Shown: positions 1 through 7,007, counted from the first letter of the stretch. The stretch: 14,259 bases of DNA from Desulfonatronospira sp. (GCA_003563255.1 PWSL01000288.1:1-14259), one strand, 5' to 3'. Numbers and translations: made by a program. Notes: a model not told the origin generated them from the sequence alone.

Positions 1-121
1 GGGACAGGCACTCCGGGACCCACTTGAGCATCATTTTGTGCTCAAAATGACTCGATTTCTGGGACAAGTGGGTCCCGGAAGAGCCAGTCCCCATGCCACA
101 TGCAAAGCGCTAAACAGATAC
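1..121 (+). repeat. Family A mosaic repeat, copy 1 (left end cut by window)
   Basis: This non-coding element matches 12356-12476 at about 115 of 121 positions and occurs inverted at 14139-14259. It has a core hairpin with perfect 14-bp arms, CCGGGACCCACTTG at 13-26 and its complement at 65-78. Around that sits a looser outer stem, GGGACAGGCAC (1-11) against GAGCCAGTCCCC (81-92). The terminal repeat AAAGCGCTAAACAGATAC is at 104-121. The left terminal repeat seen in the full copy at 12326 is missing because the window starts inside the element. No coding potential is visible. Confidence 0.9.
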
Positions 122-201
122 ACAGCGAAGCTTATTATTGATCTACTGACTGATTTGAACCTGATAACACTAAATTATACCATAGAACGGGGGATGACTA
201 G
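122..201 (+). other. Leader upstream of rpsP
   Basis: This AT-rich stretch lies between the repeat end and the rpsP start. Loose promoter-like boxes can be proposed (TTGATC at 138-143 with TGATAA at 162-167, or TTGAAC at 155-160 with TACCAT at 178-183), but neither is a good match. A GGGGGA ribosome-binding site is at about 188-194, suitably spaced before the ATG at 202. In related genomes rpsP often follows ffh. Nothing of that gene is visible here, so a promoter may lie in or beside the repeat. Confidence 0.3.
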
Positions 202-441
202 ATGGCTCTAAGACTCAGACTTACCAGGATGGGATCCAAAAAGAAACCGTTTTACAGGCTGGTGGCGCTTAACAGCGAGACCAGGAGGGACGGACGGGCT
301 CTGGAATACCTGGGGTATTACAACCCCCTCCAGAATCCGCCGGAGATCAAGATAGACATGGACAAGGTCAAGGCCTGGATGGACAAGGGCGCAAAGCCCA
401 CCAATACTGTGCGCTCGCTGCTAAAAAAGGCCGGTGCCTGA
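202..441 (+). CDS. rpsP: 30S ribosomal protein S16
   Basis: This 79-residue protein is a structural component of the small ribosomal subunit and helps 16S rRNA fold during assembly. The length is typical of bacterial S16 (about 80 residues). Family hallmarks are the basic N-terminus [15 protein letters not shown] (residues 5-19), RRDGR at 28-32 and LGYYNP at 37-42. The ATG at 202 follows a purine-rich GGGGGA site. It heads a cluster of translation genes (khpA, rimM, trmD, rplS), the classical bacterial order for this region. The gap to khpA is unusually long (241 bp) and holds a repeat end, so the two may not be tightly coupled. Recognition is from family sequence and is very secure. Confidence 0.98.
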   Translation: MALRLRLTRMGSKKKPFYRLVALNSETRRDGRALEYLGYYNPLQNPPEIKIDMDKVKAWMDKGAKPTNTVRSLLKKAGA

Positions 442-570
442 TCATTGCGGCCTGGTGTGAGCAGGGACTGACTGCATGTACACTTTTTATCCCGCCAAGT
501 CGCCTGACATGAGCCAGGAGACAGTGGTCAGAAGCAGTAAAAAAAAGCACCTGATGAACACTTAATGAAG

Positions 571-601
571 CCATGCCAAATGCAAAGCACTAAACAGATA
601 C
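571..601 (+). repeat. Solo family A right end between rpsP and khpA
   Basis: This 31-bp stretch matches the right end of the family A element at 91-121 (CCATGCCA, then AAAGCACTAAACAGATAC at 584-601). The hairpin core does not precede it. It is therefore a remnant or a solo end. The last bases form a small AT-rich hairpin, AAACAG (592-597) with CTGTTT (601-606), which runs into eight T residues (604-611). This could act as a weak intrinsic terminator after rpsP, but the stem is weak and I would not rely on it. Confidence 0.7.
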
Positions 602-669
602 TGTTTTTTTTCGTCAACGACCAAAGCTGGGCAATTACCTGAAAATCTCAATTGAATCGAGCGACAATC

Positions 670-677
670 GGAGGTGA
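670..677 (+). promoter_or_regulatory. Ribosome binding site of khpA
   Basis: GGAGGTGA is a near-perfect anti-SD match ending five bases before the ATG at 683. It overlaps an in-frame GTG at 674, which therefore cannot be the start. This fixes the khpA start at 683. Confidence 0.8.
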
Positions 678-682
678 TTATT

Positions 683-913
683 ATGAAGGAATTGATTGAA
701 TACATTGCCAAGTCATTGGTGGATAATCCGGATCAGGTCGAGGTCGCCGAAGTGGAAGGAGAACAGACGGCTGTCATTGAGCTTAAAGTGGCTAAGGAAG
801 ATCTGGGCAAGGTTATTGGACGGCAGGGGCGCACCGCCCGCGCAATGCGCACCATTCTTGGGGCAGCATCCACCAAGGCTCAAAAAAGGACTGTTCTGGA
901 AATAATCGAATAG
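683..913 (+). CDS. khpA: KH-domain RNA-binding protein KhpA (YlqC family)
   Basis: This 76-residue protein is a single type-II KH domain. The GXXG nucleic-acid-binding loop is GRQG at residues 46-49, within the segment [15 protein letters not shown]. Homologues bind RNA, often as a heterodimer with the Jag/KhpB protein, and have been linked to cell division and translation control in Gram-positive bacteria. Its role here is inferred only from the family. KhpB is not in the window. The position between rpsP and rimM is the conserved one for this gene. The start at 683 is chosen because of the strong Shine-Dalgarno sequence at 670-677. The next gene, rimM, begins five bases after its stop, implying co-transcription. 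Confidence 0.93.
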   Translation: MKELIEYIAKSLVDNPDQVEVAEVEGEQTAVIELKVAKEDLGKVIGRQGRTARAMRTILGAASTKAQKRTVLEIIE

Positions 914-918
914 AAAAA

Positions 919-1446
919 ATGGCTGCCAGGAACCTGTTTGTTTGCGGGAAGGTGGTCAAACCACATGGTCTTAAGGGGGAGCTCTGCATAATCTGGTATG
1001 CAGACTCCCCTTTGTTGTTGCAGGGTCCAGACAAGATATTTCTGCGCCTGCCGGGTAAGCGCCCTGTACCCTTCAGGACGGTGGGATTAAGAGAGCACCA
1101 GAAGAGGCTTCTACTGCAACTGGATAATGTCAGCGGCAGGGATCAGGCTGAAGAGTGGCGTGATGCAGAAATCCTGGTCGATGCCCGGATTTTGCCCCCG
1201 GCAGATGAGGAAGAGATCTATCTGCACCAGCTTCTGGATTGCCGGGTATATCTGAAAAGCGGTGCATATATTGGGCTTGTTCAGGGATTTTTTCCCCAGA
1301 AAGAGGGGGAGGTCTGGCAGATTGTCAGTGAACATGGCCGGGAGGTCCTCTTTCCGGCAGAGGATGATTTTATCCTGGAGCTGGATCCGGAGAACCGAAA
1401 GATCGTCATTGATCCTCCGGAAGGTCTTCTGGATATATACCTGTAA
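919..1446 (+). CDS. rimM: 16S rRNA processing protein RimM
   Basis: This 175-residue assembly factor binds ribosomal protein S19 and the 30S head during 16S rRNA maturation. The N-terminal RimM domain has the hallmark GKVVKPHGLKGEL at about residues 10-22. A PRC-barrel domain fills roughly residues 95-172, with EEIYLHQLLDCRVY opening it and PEGLLDIYL closing the protein. The length is normal. The start has only a weak upstream purine tract, but it lies five bases after khpA, so translation may be coupled. It stands directly before trmD, the usual operon arrangement. Confidence 0.95.
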   Translation: MAARNLFVCGKVVKPHGLKGELCIIWYADSPLLLQGPDKIFLRLPGKRPVPFRTVGLREHQKRLLLQLDNVSGRDQAEEWRDAEILVDARILPPADEEEIYLHQLLDCRVYLKSGAYIGLVQGFFPQKEGEVWQIVSEHGREVLFPAEDDFILELDPENRKIVIDPPEGLLDIYL

Positions 1447-1500
1447 CAACGCTTCACCCAGGCGGTCAGGGACCGATTAACCGGGGCACTCAGGAATAGC

Positions 1501-2778
1501 GTGCATTTCTATATCATTACTCTTTTTCCGGAATATTTTGAATCTCCACTCAACTGTGGATTAATGGGCAAGGCCCTGCAGAATAACATTCTGGAAATCT
1601 CCAGGATAAATCCCCGCGATTTTACACTGGACAGGCATAGAAGTGTTGATGACCGGCCTTACGGGGGAGGACCCGGGATGGTCATGCTTCTGGAGCCCAT
1701 TATAAAGTCCCTGAAATCACTGCCGCAGGACTGCACAAAAATCATGCTGACCCCCAAAGGAAGGCTTATGGATCAGGAGATGGCTGCCGGTCTGTCCAGG
1801 GAAAAGAACATCGCCCTGGTCTGCGGGAGGTACGAGGGTATAGATGCCCGTCTGGAAGACCTGGTCGACCTGGAACTTGTATCCATTGGAGACTACGTAT
1901 TAAACGGGGGGGAAACTGCAGCACTTTGTATCATGGAAGCGGTGTCAAGGTTTTTACCCGGTTTTCTGGGAAAGCAGGAATCTGTCGGGGAAGAGAGTTT
2001 TTCTTCAGGCCTTCTGGAATACCCCCACTATACCAGACCGGAGGCGTACGCTGGATTCAGGGTCCCTGAAGTCCTTCTTTCCGGTGATCATGGCCGCATT
2101 GCCCGCTGGCGGAGGCAAAAGGCCCTGGAGAACACCCTGAAGCTTCGCCCTGAAATCCTGGAAAGCCAGCACCTGACTCCTGAAGATCTGGATTTTACCA
2201 GAAATCTGCAGAGGCTTCGCCCGGGTCGGAACCTTTTTATTTCCCTGTTGCATCACCCGGTAAAAAATAAAATGGGACAGGACAGCACAACATCTTTGAC
2301 AAACCTTGATATTCATGATATTGCCCGCGTTTGTGCCACTTACGGTCTGGGCGGTTATTTTCTGTGTACCCCACTTCTGGATCAACAAAACCTTGCCCGC
2401 AGGCTCCTTGAGCACTGGACCCAGGGCGCCGGGGCGAGGGCCAATCCGGATCGGGCCAGGGCTCTTTCCACTGTAAGGGTGGTGCACTGTTTGCAGGATG
2501 CGGTACAATACGTACACAACCTTACTGGTGAATGTCCCTGTATAGTCGCCACCAGCGCTTCCGGACCGGGAGACATCAGTTGCAGGCAGGTATTAAAACA
2601 CCTGCGCACAAAACCGGTGCTGATGGTGTTGGGGACAGGTTACGGATTATCCCGCAGTGTTTTACAAGACGCGGACCACATGCTTGGACCGGTGCGCTTT
2701 CTGGAAGGATACAATCACCTCTCGGTACGTTCTGCAGCCTCCATAATCGTGGATCGAATCCTTGGTGATTATGCCTGA
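1501..2778 (+). CDS. trmD: tRNA (guanine-N1)-methyltransferase TrmD fused to a second SPOUT-type RNA methyltransferase domain
   Basis: Residues 1 to about 240 are TrmD, which transfers a methyl group from SAM to G37 of tRNAs and so prevents +1 frameshifting. Visible hallmarks are DRPYGGGPGMV (51-61), the cofactor-knot CGRYEGID (108-115), SIGDYVLNGGE and YPHYTRPE. Residue 169 is Ser, where from memory enterobacterial TrmD has the proposed catalytic Asp. From about 244 to 425 a second domain follows, with LDIHDIAR, GTGYGL and the C-terminal YNHLSVRSAASIIVDR. These match the Pfam Methyltrn_RNA_4 family (PF09936), a predicted SAM-dependent RNA methyltransferase that is a separate gene beside trmD in some bacteria such as Thermotoga. 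The start is GTG at 1501 with AGGA at 1492-1495. The two frames are continuous with no stop, so this is a true fusion. The target of the second domain is unknown. Confidence 0.95.
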   Translation: MHFYIITLFPEYFESPLNCGLMGKALQNNILEISRINPRDFTLDRHRSVDDRPYGGGPGMVMLLEPIIKSLKSLPQDCTKIMLTPKGRLMDQEMAAGLSREKNIALVCGRYEGIDARLEDLVDLELVSIGDYVLNGGETAALCIMEAVSRFLPGFLGKQESVGEESFSSGLLEYPHYTRPEAYAGFRVPEVLLSGDHGRIARWRRQKALENTLKLRPEILESQHLTPEDLDFTRNLQRLRPGRNLFISLLHHPVKNKMGQDSTTSLTNLDIHDIARVCATYGLGGYFLCTPLLDQQNLARRLLEHWTQGAGARANPDRARALSTVRVVHCLQDAVQYVHNLTGECPCIVATSASGPGDISCRQVLKHLRTKPVLMVLGTGYGLSRSVLQDADHMLGPVRFLEGYNHLSVRSAASIIVDRILGDYA

Positions 2779-2860
2779 TGGTCTGGGTACAGCATAGGCA
2801 AAGCAAGGCTGTAGCGGGCAATGGTATTACATTCAAAATTTTTCGTCAGGAGCAGCGTTA

Positions 2861-3220
2861 ATGAATATTATGCAGCAGATTCAACAGGAGCAGATGCGCA
2901 CAGATATTCCCACCTTCAAGGCTGGGGATACCATAAAGGTCCATGTGCGAATCATAGAAGGGGAAAAGGAAAGAATCCAGGTCTTCCAGGGGACCGTTCT
3001 CAGGGTAAAGCGTGGAACCACCAACTCCACGTTCCTGGTGCGCAAGATTTCCGACGGTGTTGGAGTGGAAAGGGTGTTTCCTCTGAATTCCCCGTTTATT
3101 GAAAAAGTAGAAGTGGTTACCCGAGGCAAGGTCCGGCAGGGTCGCATTTATTTCCTGCGCAAGCTCAGGGGCAAGGCTGCACGCATCAAGGCCAGGACTG
3201 ACTGGCATAAAAACAACTGA
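2861..3220 (+). CDS. rplS: 50S ribosomal protein L19
   Basis: This 119-residue protein sits at the interface of the two ribosomal subunits. Characteristic segments are [22 protein letters not shown] (residues 17-38), [11 protein letters not shown] and the C-terminal [22 protein letters not shown]. The length is typical (about 115-120 residues). AGGAG at 2848-2852 stands eight bases before the ATG at 2861. It follows trmD after 82 bp, the standard gene order. Nothing unusual is visible. Confidence 0.98.
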   Translation: MNIMQQIQQEQMRTDIPTFKAGDTIKVHVRIIEGEKERIQVFQGTVLRVKRGTTNSTFLVRKISDGVGVERVFPLNSPFIEKVEVVTRGKVRQGRIYFLRKLRGKAARIKARTDWHKNN

Positions 3221-3288
3221 TCCTGCAGTTCAGTGCTTGGCAAGGGGGGAATATGCAAGGCTTCAGCAGTCAGGTCCATCCCCTTATC

Positions 3289-3294
3289 AGGAGG
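3289..3294 (+). promoter_or_regulatory. Ribosome binding site that fixes the rnhB start
   Basis: AGGAGG ends five bases before an in-frame GTG at 3300. An upstream in-frame TTG at 3237 would add 21 unconserved residues and has a poorer context, so GTG at 3300 is preferred. Confidence 0.75.
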
Positions 3295-3299
3295 TAGCG

Positions 3300-3938
3300 G
3301 TGAAGCACAGGGCATATCATGCCCGGAATAATCGGTCTGGAGACGGCGGACTTCCGGCTGCAGGAGTGGATGAGGCCGGCAGGGGCTGCCTGGCAGGGCC
3401 TGTAGTGGCTGCCGCTGTCATCCTGCCTTCAGGCCAGGCCATTCCAGGCTTGACTGACTCCAAAAAATTGTCCCCTGCTACGCGCCTGAGCCTGGTCCCT
3501 CAAATCAAGGCTGCAAGCCTGGCCTGGTCGTTGGGACTGGCCTGGCCCAGAGAGATAGACTGCATAAATATCCTGCAGGCTACCCTGACGGCCATGAAGA
3601 GGGCGGTCCTGTCATTAAGGCCCTGTCCAGAGAGAGTGCTGGTTGACGGCAACCAGACAATTCCGCTTCATATCCCCCAGGAATGCATTGTTCGGGGAGA
3701 CATGTCCGTGCCTGAAATTTCAGCGGCATCGGTTTTGGCCAAGACCTTCAGGGACAGGCTGATGTTAAGCCTTGACAAACGTTATCCCGGCTACGGTCTA
3801 GGCCTTCATAAGGGATATGCAACCAGTAAACACCTGCAGGCACTAAAACAACTCGGCCCTTCACCCATTCACAGGAAAAGTTTTAAAGGGGTCCTTCCCA
3901 GAGTATCGGAGACAGTGCCTTGGCTGCCCATAACTTAG
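3300..3938 (+). CDS. rnhB: Ribonuclease HII
   Basis: This 212-residue enzyme removes ribonucleotides from RNA/DNA hybrids and starts ribonucleotide excision repair from DNA. The catalytic N-terminal motif [15 protein letters not shown] includes Asp24 and Glu25. Further family features are DSKKLSP, VDGNQ with Asp116, and [14 protein letters not shown], which carries a later metal-binding Asp. The length is normal. Translation most likely begins at GTG 3300 behind AGGAGG, not at the TTG at 3237. The gene overlaps yraN by 19 bp, which suggests translational coupling, and rnhB-yraN adjacency is widely conserved. Confidence 0.95.
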   Translation: MKHRAYHARNNRSGDGGLPAAGVDEAGRGCLAGPVVAAAVILPSGQAIPGLTDSKKLSPATRLSLVPQIKAASLAWSLGLAWPREIDCINILQATLTAMKRAVLSLRPCPERVLVDGNQTIPLHIPQECIVRGDMSVPEISAASVLAKTFRDRLMLSLDKRYPGYGLGLHKGYATSKHLQALKQLGPSPIHRKSFKGVLPRVSETVPWLPIT

Positions 3939-4318
3939 ACCTGGGACGCTACGGAGAAGAGGTCGCCGGCAGCTACCTGTTGGAGCAGGGATACAGGATC
4001 AGGGAGCGCAACTGGAGGTCCAGGGCAGGAGAGCTGGACCTGGTCTGTACTCAGGATGACTGCATTGTCTTTGTTGAAGTCAAAACCCGGACCCTTGACA
4101 GCATGGGTCATCCCCTGGAAAGCCTGGGCTTCAAACAGCGCAGAAAGCTGTTGCGCACAGCCGGCATGTATCTCAGTCGGCACAACATGTGGTCCAGGGA
4201 AAGCCGTTTTGATTTTATCTGCATCACGGTAGGCCGGGAAGTCCAGATTGATCATATCCAGAACGCCCTCGAATTCAGCTCTCTGGGTGGTGGCTACTCC
4301 CCTTGGCAACCCTGGTGA
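3920..4318 (+). CDS. yraN: YraN family protein (UPF0102, endonuclease-like fold)
   Basis: This 132-residue protein belongs to UPF0102. Members have a restriction-endonuclease-like fold but no settled function. The signature is visible: [26 protein letters not shown] near the N-terminus, then GELDLV and FVEVKTR, which carry the Glu, Asp and Glu-Lys positions of a PD-(D/E)XK-type centre. The start is a TTG at 3920 with GGAG at 3908-3911. No ATG or GTG is available before the conserved GRYGE segment. It overlaps rnhB by 19 bp and the proposed rsmI start by 71 bp. A role in DNA processing is often suggested, but I have no direct support from this sequence. Confidence 0.9.
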   Translation: MAAHNLDLGRYGEEVAGSYLLEQGYRIRERNWRSRAGELDLVCTQDDCIVFVEVKTRTLDSMGHPLESLGFKQRRKLLRTAGMYLSRHNMWSRESRFDFICITVGREVQIDHIQNALEFSSLGGGYSPWQPW

Positions 4319-5105
4319 TATATCAGGGCGCGCCCTGGAGGTGCTCTCAGAGTGTGACCTGGTCCTGGCTGAAGATACCAGGCGGGCAGGAATGCTTTTT
4401 AAAAACCTGGGTATCAGGGCCAGGGAGTTTTTGAGCCTGCATGAACACAATGAAGCCGGACGGATACACCAGGTAGTCTCCAGAATCATGGCCGGGGGAA
4501 ACTGTGCCCTGATAAGTGATGCAGGTACACCGCTCATGGCGGATCCAGGGTATCGTCTGGTAAGATATTGCCGCGAATCAGGGATCGACGTGATCCCGGT
4601 ACCGGGGCCCTGCTCAATTGTAGCGGCCCTGGCAGCATCGGGCCTGCCGCCGTACCCCTTTTCTTTTCTGGGTTTTCCGCCCAGAAAGGCTTATGAAATT
4701 GAGAAGACCTTCAAAACCTGGCAGGAAATTCCTGCCACCCTGGTTTTTTTTGAGCGGAAAAACCGCATCACAACCACCCTGCAGATAGCCCTGCAGGTAC
4801 TGGGGCCCAGGGAATTTTGTCTTGCCCGGGAGCTCACCAAAAAGTACGAGGAATTTATCATCGGCCGTCTGGACAGCATAGAACTGGATGCGGACAGGCT
4901 GCTTGGGGAAATTACGGTTATAATCGCCCCTCAGGATCCCGGTGGATCTGCAGAAGACACCCAAAGCGTGGAGCTTCTCATCTCCGAGTGCCTGAAACAG
5001 GGGTTGCGTCCCAGAGAGGTGGTTCAGGAGGTGCGAAAGCATGCCAGGGGGTGGAGCGGCAAGGAAATCTATGCGTTAATGCATACCATGCGCAGAGATG
5101 CTTAA
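4248..5105 (+). CDS. rsmI: 16S rRNA (cytidine1402-2'-O)-methyltransferase RsmI
   Basis: This 285-residue SAM-dependent enzyme of the tetrapyrrole-methylase fold adds the 2'-O-methyl to C1402 in the 30S decoding centre. Clear motifs are [13 protein letters not shown] (residues 13-25), LAEDTRRAG, LISDAGTPLMADPG and VPGPCSIVAALAASGLP. The length is typical. The start is uncertain. TTG at 4248 gives a normal N-terminus and is preceded by GGGAAG, but it lies 71 bp inside yraN. GTG at 4287 or 4290 would remove the first residues of the core. It is the last gene of the translation cluster and is followed by a repeat hairpin at 5121-5160. Confidence 0.94.
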   Translation: MIISRTPSNSALWVVATPLGNPGDISGRALEVLSECDLVLAEDTRRAGMLFKNLGIRAREFLSLHEHNEAGRIHQVVSRIMAGGNCALISDAGTPLMADPGYRLVRYCRESGIDVIPVPGPCSIVAALAASGLPPYPFSFLGFPPRKAYEIEKTFKTWQEIPATLVFFERKNRITTTLQIALQVLGPREFCLARELTKKYEEFIIGRLDSIELDADRLLGEITVIIAPQDPGGSAEDTQSVELLISECLKQGLRPREVVQEVRKHARGWSGKEIYALMHTMRRDA

Positions 5106-5120
5106 GAAATATTTGTGACT

Positions 5121-5160
5121 GTATTTGTTTAGTGCTTTCCTAAAAACGCTAAACAGATAC
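5121..5160 (+). repeat. Minimal family A element: two terminal repeats nearly end to end
   Basis: GTATTTGTTTAGTGCTTT (5121-5138) and AAACGCTAAACAGATAC (5144-5160) are the two family A ends separated by only five bases. They form a near-complete hairpin with G-T and mismatch positions. It lies 15 bases after the rsmI stop and may act as a transcript 3' end structure, although no T-tract follows. The internal core of the full-length copy is absent. Confidence 0.8.
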
Positions 5161-5204
5161 TAAAGCGGACTATGCCCGCAACCCAAGAAAAAGAAGTACT
5201 CTTA

Positions 5205-5311
5205 TCCCAATTGGGACAGTCCCCGCGTCAACATTTTTTTGGTTACTGAAATCTTTAATTCACAAAACTGGTTGCCTTTTATCTGGTTGGATCTTAGCGG
5301 GGACAGTCCCA
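5205..5311. repeat. REP-like pair of GGGACAGTCCC palindromes
   Basis: TGGGACAGTCCCCGC (5212-5226) and GCGGGGACAGTCCCA (5297-5311) are inverted copies apart from the central A/T of each odd palindrome. The first overlaps a perfect 12-bp palindrome, TCCCAATTGGGA (5205-5216). About 70 bases of AT-rich sequence separate them. Related palindromes commonly flank IS200-like REP-associated transposase genes, but no such gene is present here. Confidence 0.65.
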
Positions 5312-5394
5312 TTACCAGGCGCTGAAACCCCGTCTCTGTTCGAAATTTTTCTTGTTTTTTATGACAGGGTCTCAGGAGTAAATCACTAATTTTT

Positions 5395-5411
5395 GAAGTT
5401 TCGCTGTAGTG
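5395..5411 (-). repeat. Family B-like terminal repeat (diverged)
   Basis: GAAGTTTCGCTGTAGTG matches the family B right end AAAGTGTCGCTGTAGTG (6989-7005) at 15 of 17 positions. Its complement resembles the sequence at 13816-13829. Together with the palindrome pair upstream, it may be the right boundary of a third element type. Confidence 0.5.
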
Positions 5412-5615
5412 TTTAAATGAAAAGATAAAGTCATCAGGCGGTTAACGATGGTAATGTTCCGGAAATTCGCAATGCTGGAAATTGTCAGTAACCACAGGAC
5501 GATGCTAAGGAATTATTAACTGTCCAGTGATCATAACTGTCACACATAGCGCTGAACTGCTACCCTGATTCAAAGTTCAGCTGCAGCGTTAAGATTACGT
5601 AAACAAGGCTTTACC

Positions 5616-6377
5616 ATGGCCCATCCAGACATTAAATGCCTTAACAGGTGTTTACTGCGCAGCCAGCTGACCGGCAGCGCCTTCAACACCCGGGGGCTTC
5701 AGAATATCGGCCTGGCCTATGCTCTGGAACCGGGCCTGCAAAAAATATATACCGGTGACCCACAGGGGCTTCAAAAGGCCAGGCGCAGGCATCTCAAATT
5801 CTACAACACCCATCCATACTGGAATCCGTTGCTGGTAGGGGTTTTTTTGAATCTGGAAAGCAAGATATCCAGACAGCTGTTTCCACCTGCATCAATGCCC
5901 AGTGTAAAATCAACACTTGTATATACCCTCTCGGCCATAGGTGACTCTTTTTTCAGTGGCAGCCTGATGGTGACCTGGTCTCTTTTAACCATTCTGCTTG
6001 TCGCAGCAGGTTTTATCTGGCCTGCTGTCATCCTGGGGTTGGTTTTTTTTCTGACATTGCAGGTTTTTAAGGCGTATGTGTTTTTTCAGGGCTACGTCCA
6101 TGGCATTTTGTTCATTCAGCGACTCAAGAGATGGAATCTAATTAACTGGGGCATCAGGCTCAAAGCTTTCAATGCCTTGCTTTTGCTTTGTTTTTGGCTT
6201 GTCATTTGGCCCTTTCAGTGGCAGTTATTTACCTTTATCGGGGTATGTGTTCCGGGGCTTCTACTGGCCTGGCTCTACAGAAGGATTCAATGGAGCCGTG
6301 AGGTTTTTCTGGCAGTGGTGTTTATTCTAGGCCTGCTTCTTCCCTGGGATCTACTGAGCTCAAGTATAGGGTTTTAA
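5616..6377 (+). CDS. PTS mannose-type EIID-like membrane protein
   Basis: This 253-residue protein resembles the IID component of the mannose/fructose/sorbose PTS family (PF03613). IID forms the membrane channel with IIC. The family signature lies in the N-terminal half: NTRGLQNIGLAYALEPGLQKIY (residues 25-46), followed by GDPQGLQKARRRHLKFYNTHPY and a G-x-x-LNLE segment. About four or five hydrophobic segments follow from residue 118 to the end. The ATG at 5616 has AAGG at 5605-5608. HPr and enzyme I genes follow, but EIIA, EIIB and EIIC are absent from the window. It may work with components encoded elsewhere, or the system may be mainly regulatory. Sugar specificity cannot be told from sequence. 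Confidence 0.82.
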   Translation: MAHPDIKCLNRCLLRSQLTGSAFNTRGLQNIGLAYALEPGLQKIYTGDPQGLQKARRRHLKFYNTHPYWNPLLVGVFLNLESKISRQLFPPASMPSVKSTLVYTLSAIGDSFFSGSLMVTWSLLTILLVAAGFIWPAVILGLVFFLTLQVFKAYVFFQGYVHGILFIQRLKRWNLINWGIRLKAFNALLLLCFWLVIWPFQWQLFTFIGVCVPGLLLAWLYRRIQWSREVFLAVVFILGLLLPWDLLSSSIGF

Positions 6378-6400
6378 GGCATATCCCCGGATAAATCCAA

Positions 6401-6466
6401 TGTAACCATTCAGGGGGTCCTCGGTGTTGATTACTGGCAGATTGCGGCATCCCCTGAATGGTTACA
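6401..6466. repeat. Inverted repeat TGTAACCATTCAGGGG
   Basis: A perfect 16-bp inverted repeat has arms at 6401-6416 and 6451-6466 and a 34-base loop. It lies 23 bases after the EIID stop and 50 bases before the HPr start. No T-tract follows, so a REP-like element is more likely than a simple terminator, although it could block readthrough or alter the stoichiometry of EIID and HPr. It is unrelated in sequence to families A and B. Confidence 0.8.
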
Positions 6467-6516
6467 ATCCAGTTAGCTGATACCTTTTTCAAAGTCTGGC
6501 GGAGGCATTTTAATAT

Positions 6517-6801
6517 ATGGCGGAAGATATCATTTGCGAGACTACAATTAGCCTGCATAACGAATTCGGGCTGCATGCCCGGCCTGCAGGAAGGATAGCC
6601 AAGGCCGCTCAGCAGTTTGAAGCCAATATCATGATTGCTTTTAACGGACGTGAAGTGGACGCTAAGAGCATTCTGGATATACTGAGTCTGGCAGCGCCCA
6701 GCGGAAGCGCACTGCGAATTCAGGCCCGGGGGGATGATGCCAGGTATGCAGTGGAGCATTTGGAAAGTATCTTCAGGGATAATCTTGGGGAAGACCGCTG
6801 A
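6517..6801 (+). CDS. ptsH: HPr phosphocarrier protein
   Basis: This 94-residue cytosolic protein carries phosphate from enzyme I to EIIA proteins. The active-site motif GLHARPAG places the phosphorylated His at residue 20. The second region, NGREVDAKSILDILSL (43-58), carries Ser51 at the position of the regulatory Ser46 of Gram-positive HPr. HPr-kinase control is therefore possible, though no hprK is in view. The C-terminus is slightly longer than usual. GGAGG at 6501-6505 precedes the ATG with a long spacing of 11 bases. It stands between the EIID gene and ptsI, separated from ptsI by an inserted family B repeat. Confidence 0.95.
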   Translation: MAEDIICETTISLHNEFGLHARPAGRIAKAAQQFEANIMIAFNGREVDAKSILDILSLAAPSGSALRIQARGDDARYAVEHLESIFRDNLGEDR

Positions 6802-6857
6802 GGATACCGTATCCGACTTTTTGCAGGTGCATCTTAAAGAGCGATTAATGCTTTTAT

Positions 6858-7005
6858 CACTACAGCGACACTTTGGGTATATTATCGTCTTGGCCACCAG
6901 GGACAGGCACCCCGCACTTATTTTTAAAATCCGCCAGCCTACTGTAAGCAAAATAAGTACGGTGAGCCAGTCCCCTTCCAGCTTAAATAAAGTGTCGCTG
7001 TAGTG
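6858..7005. repeat. Full-length family B element (148 bp) between ptsH and ptsI
   Basis: Perfect 17-bp terminal inverted repeats, CACTACAGCGACACTTT (6858-6874) and its complement (6989-7005), bound the element. Inside, GGGACAGGCAC with ACTTATTTT (6900-6924) pairs imperfectly with AAAATAAGTAC and GAGCCAGTCCC (6950-6974), 21 of 25 positions complementary. There is no open reading frame of note and no evident target-site duplication. Its right end stops two bases before the ptsI Shine-Dalgarno site. Confidence 0.92.
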
Positions 7006-7007
7006 TC

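Larger units (their letters stand above)
5106..5615. other. Gene-free interval between rsmI and PTS EIID gene
   Basis: No credible coding sequence is visible in this 510-bp stretch. It holds the family A end-to-end hairpin (5121-5160), a pair of GGGACAGTCCC palindromes (5205-5311), a family B-like end (5395-5411) and a hairpin of GCTGAACT (5551-5558) with AGTTCAGC (5574-5581). The last lies about 35 bases before the EIID start and could be a regulatory leader structure or operator. I could not identify a convincing sigma-70 promoter. The gap lies where EIIA, EIIB or EIIC genes might be expected next to EIID. Confidence 0.6.

Noticed and set aside
368..574. 68-codon open frame on the - strand over the end of rpsP
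   Set aside because: It overlaps rpsP, lacks a ribosome site and shows no known protein features.
2005..2517. 170-codon open frame on the - strand inside trmD
   Set aside because: It is a shadow of the securely identified trmD fusion, whose motifs cover the whole region on the + strand.
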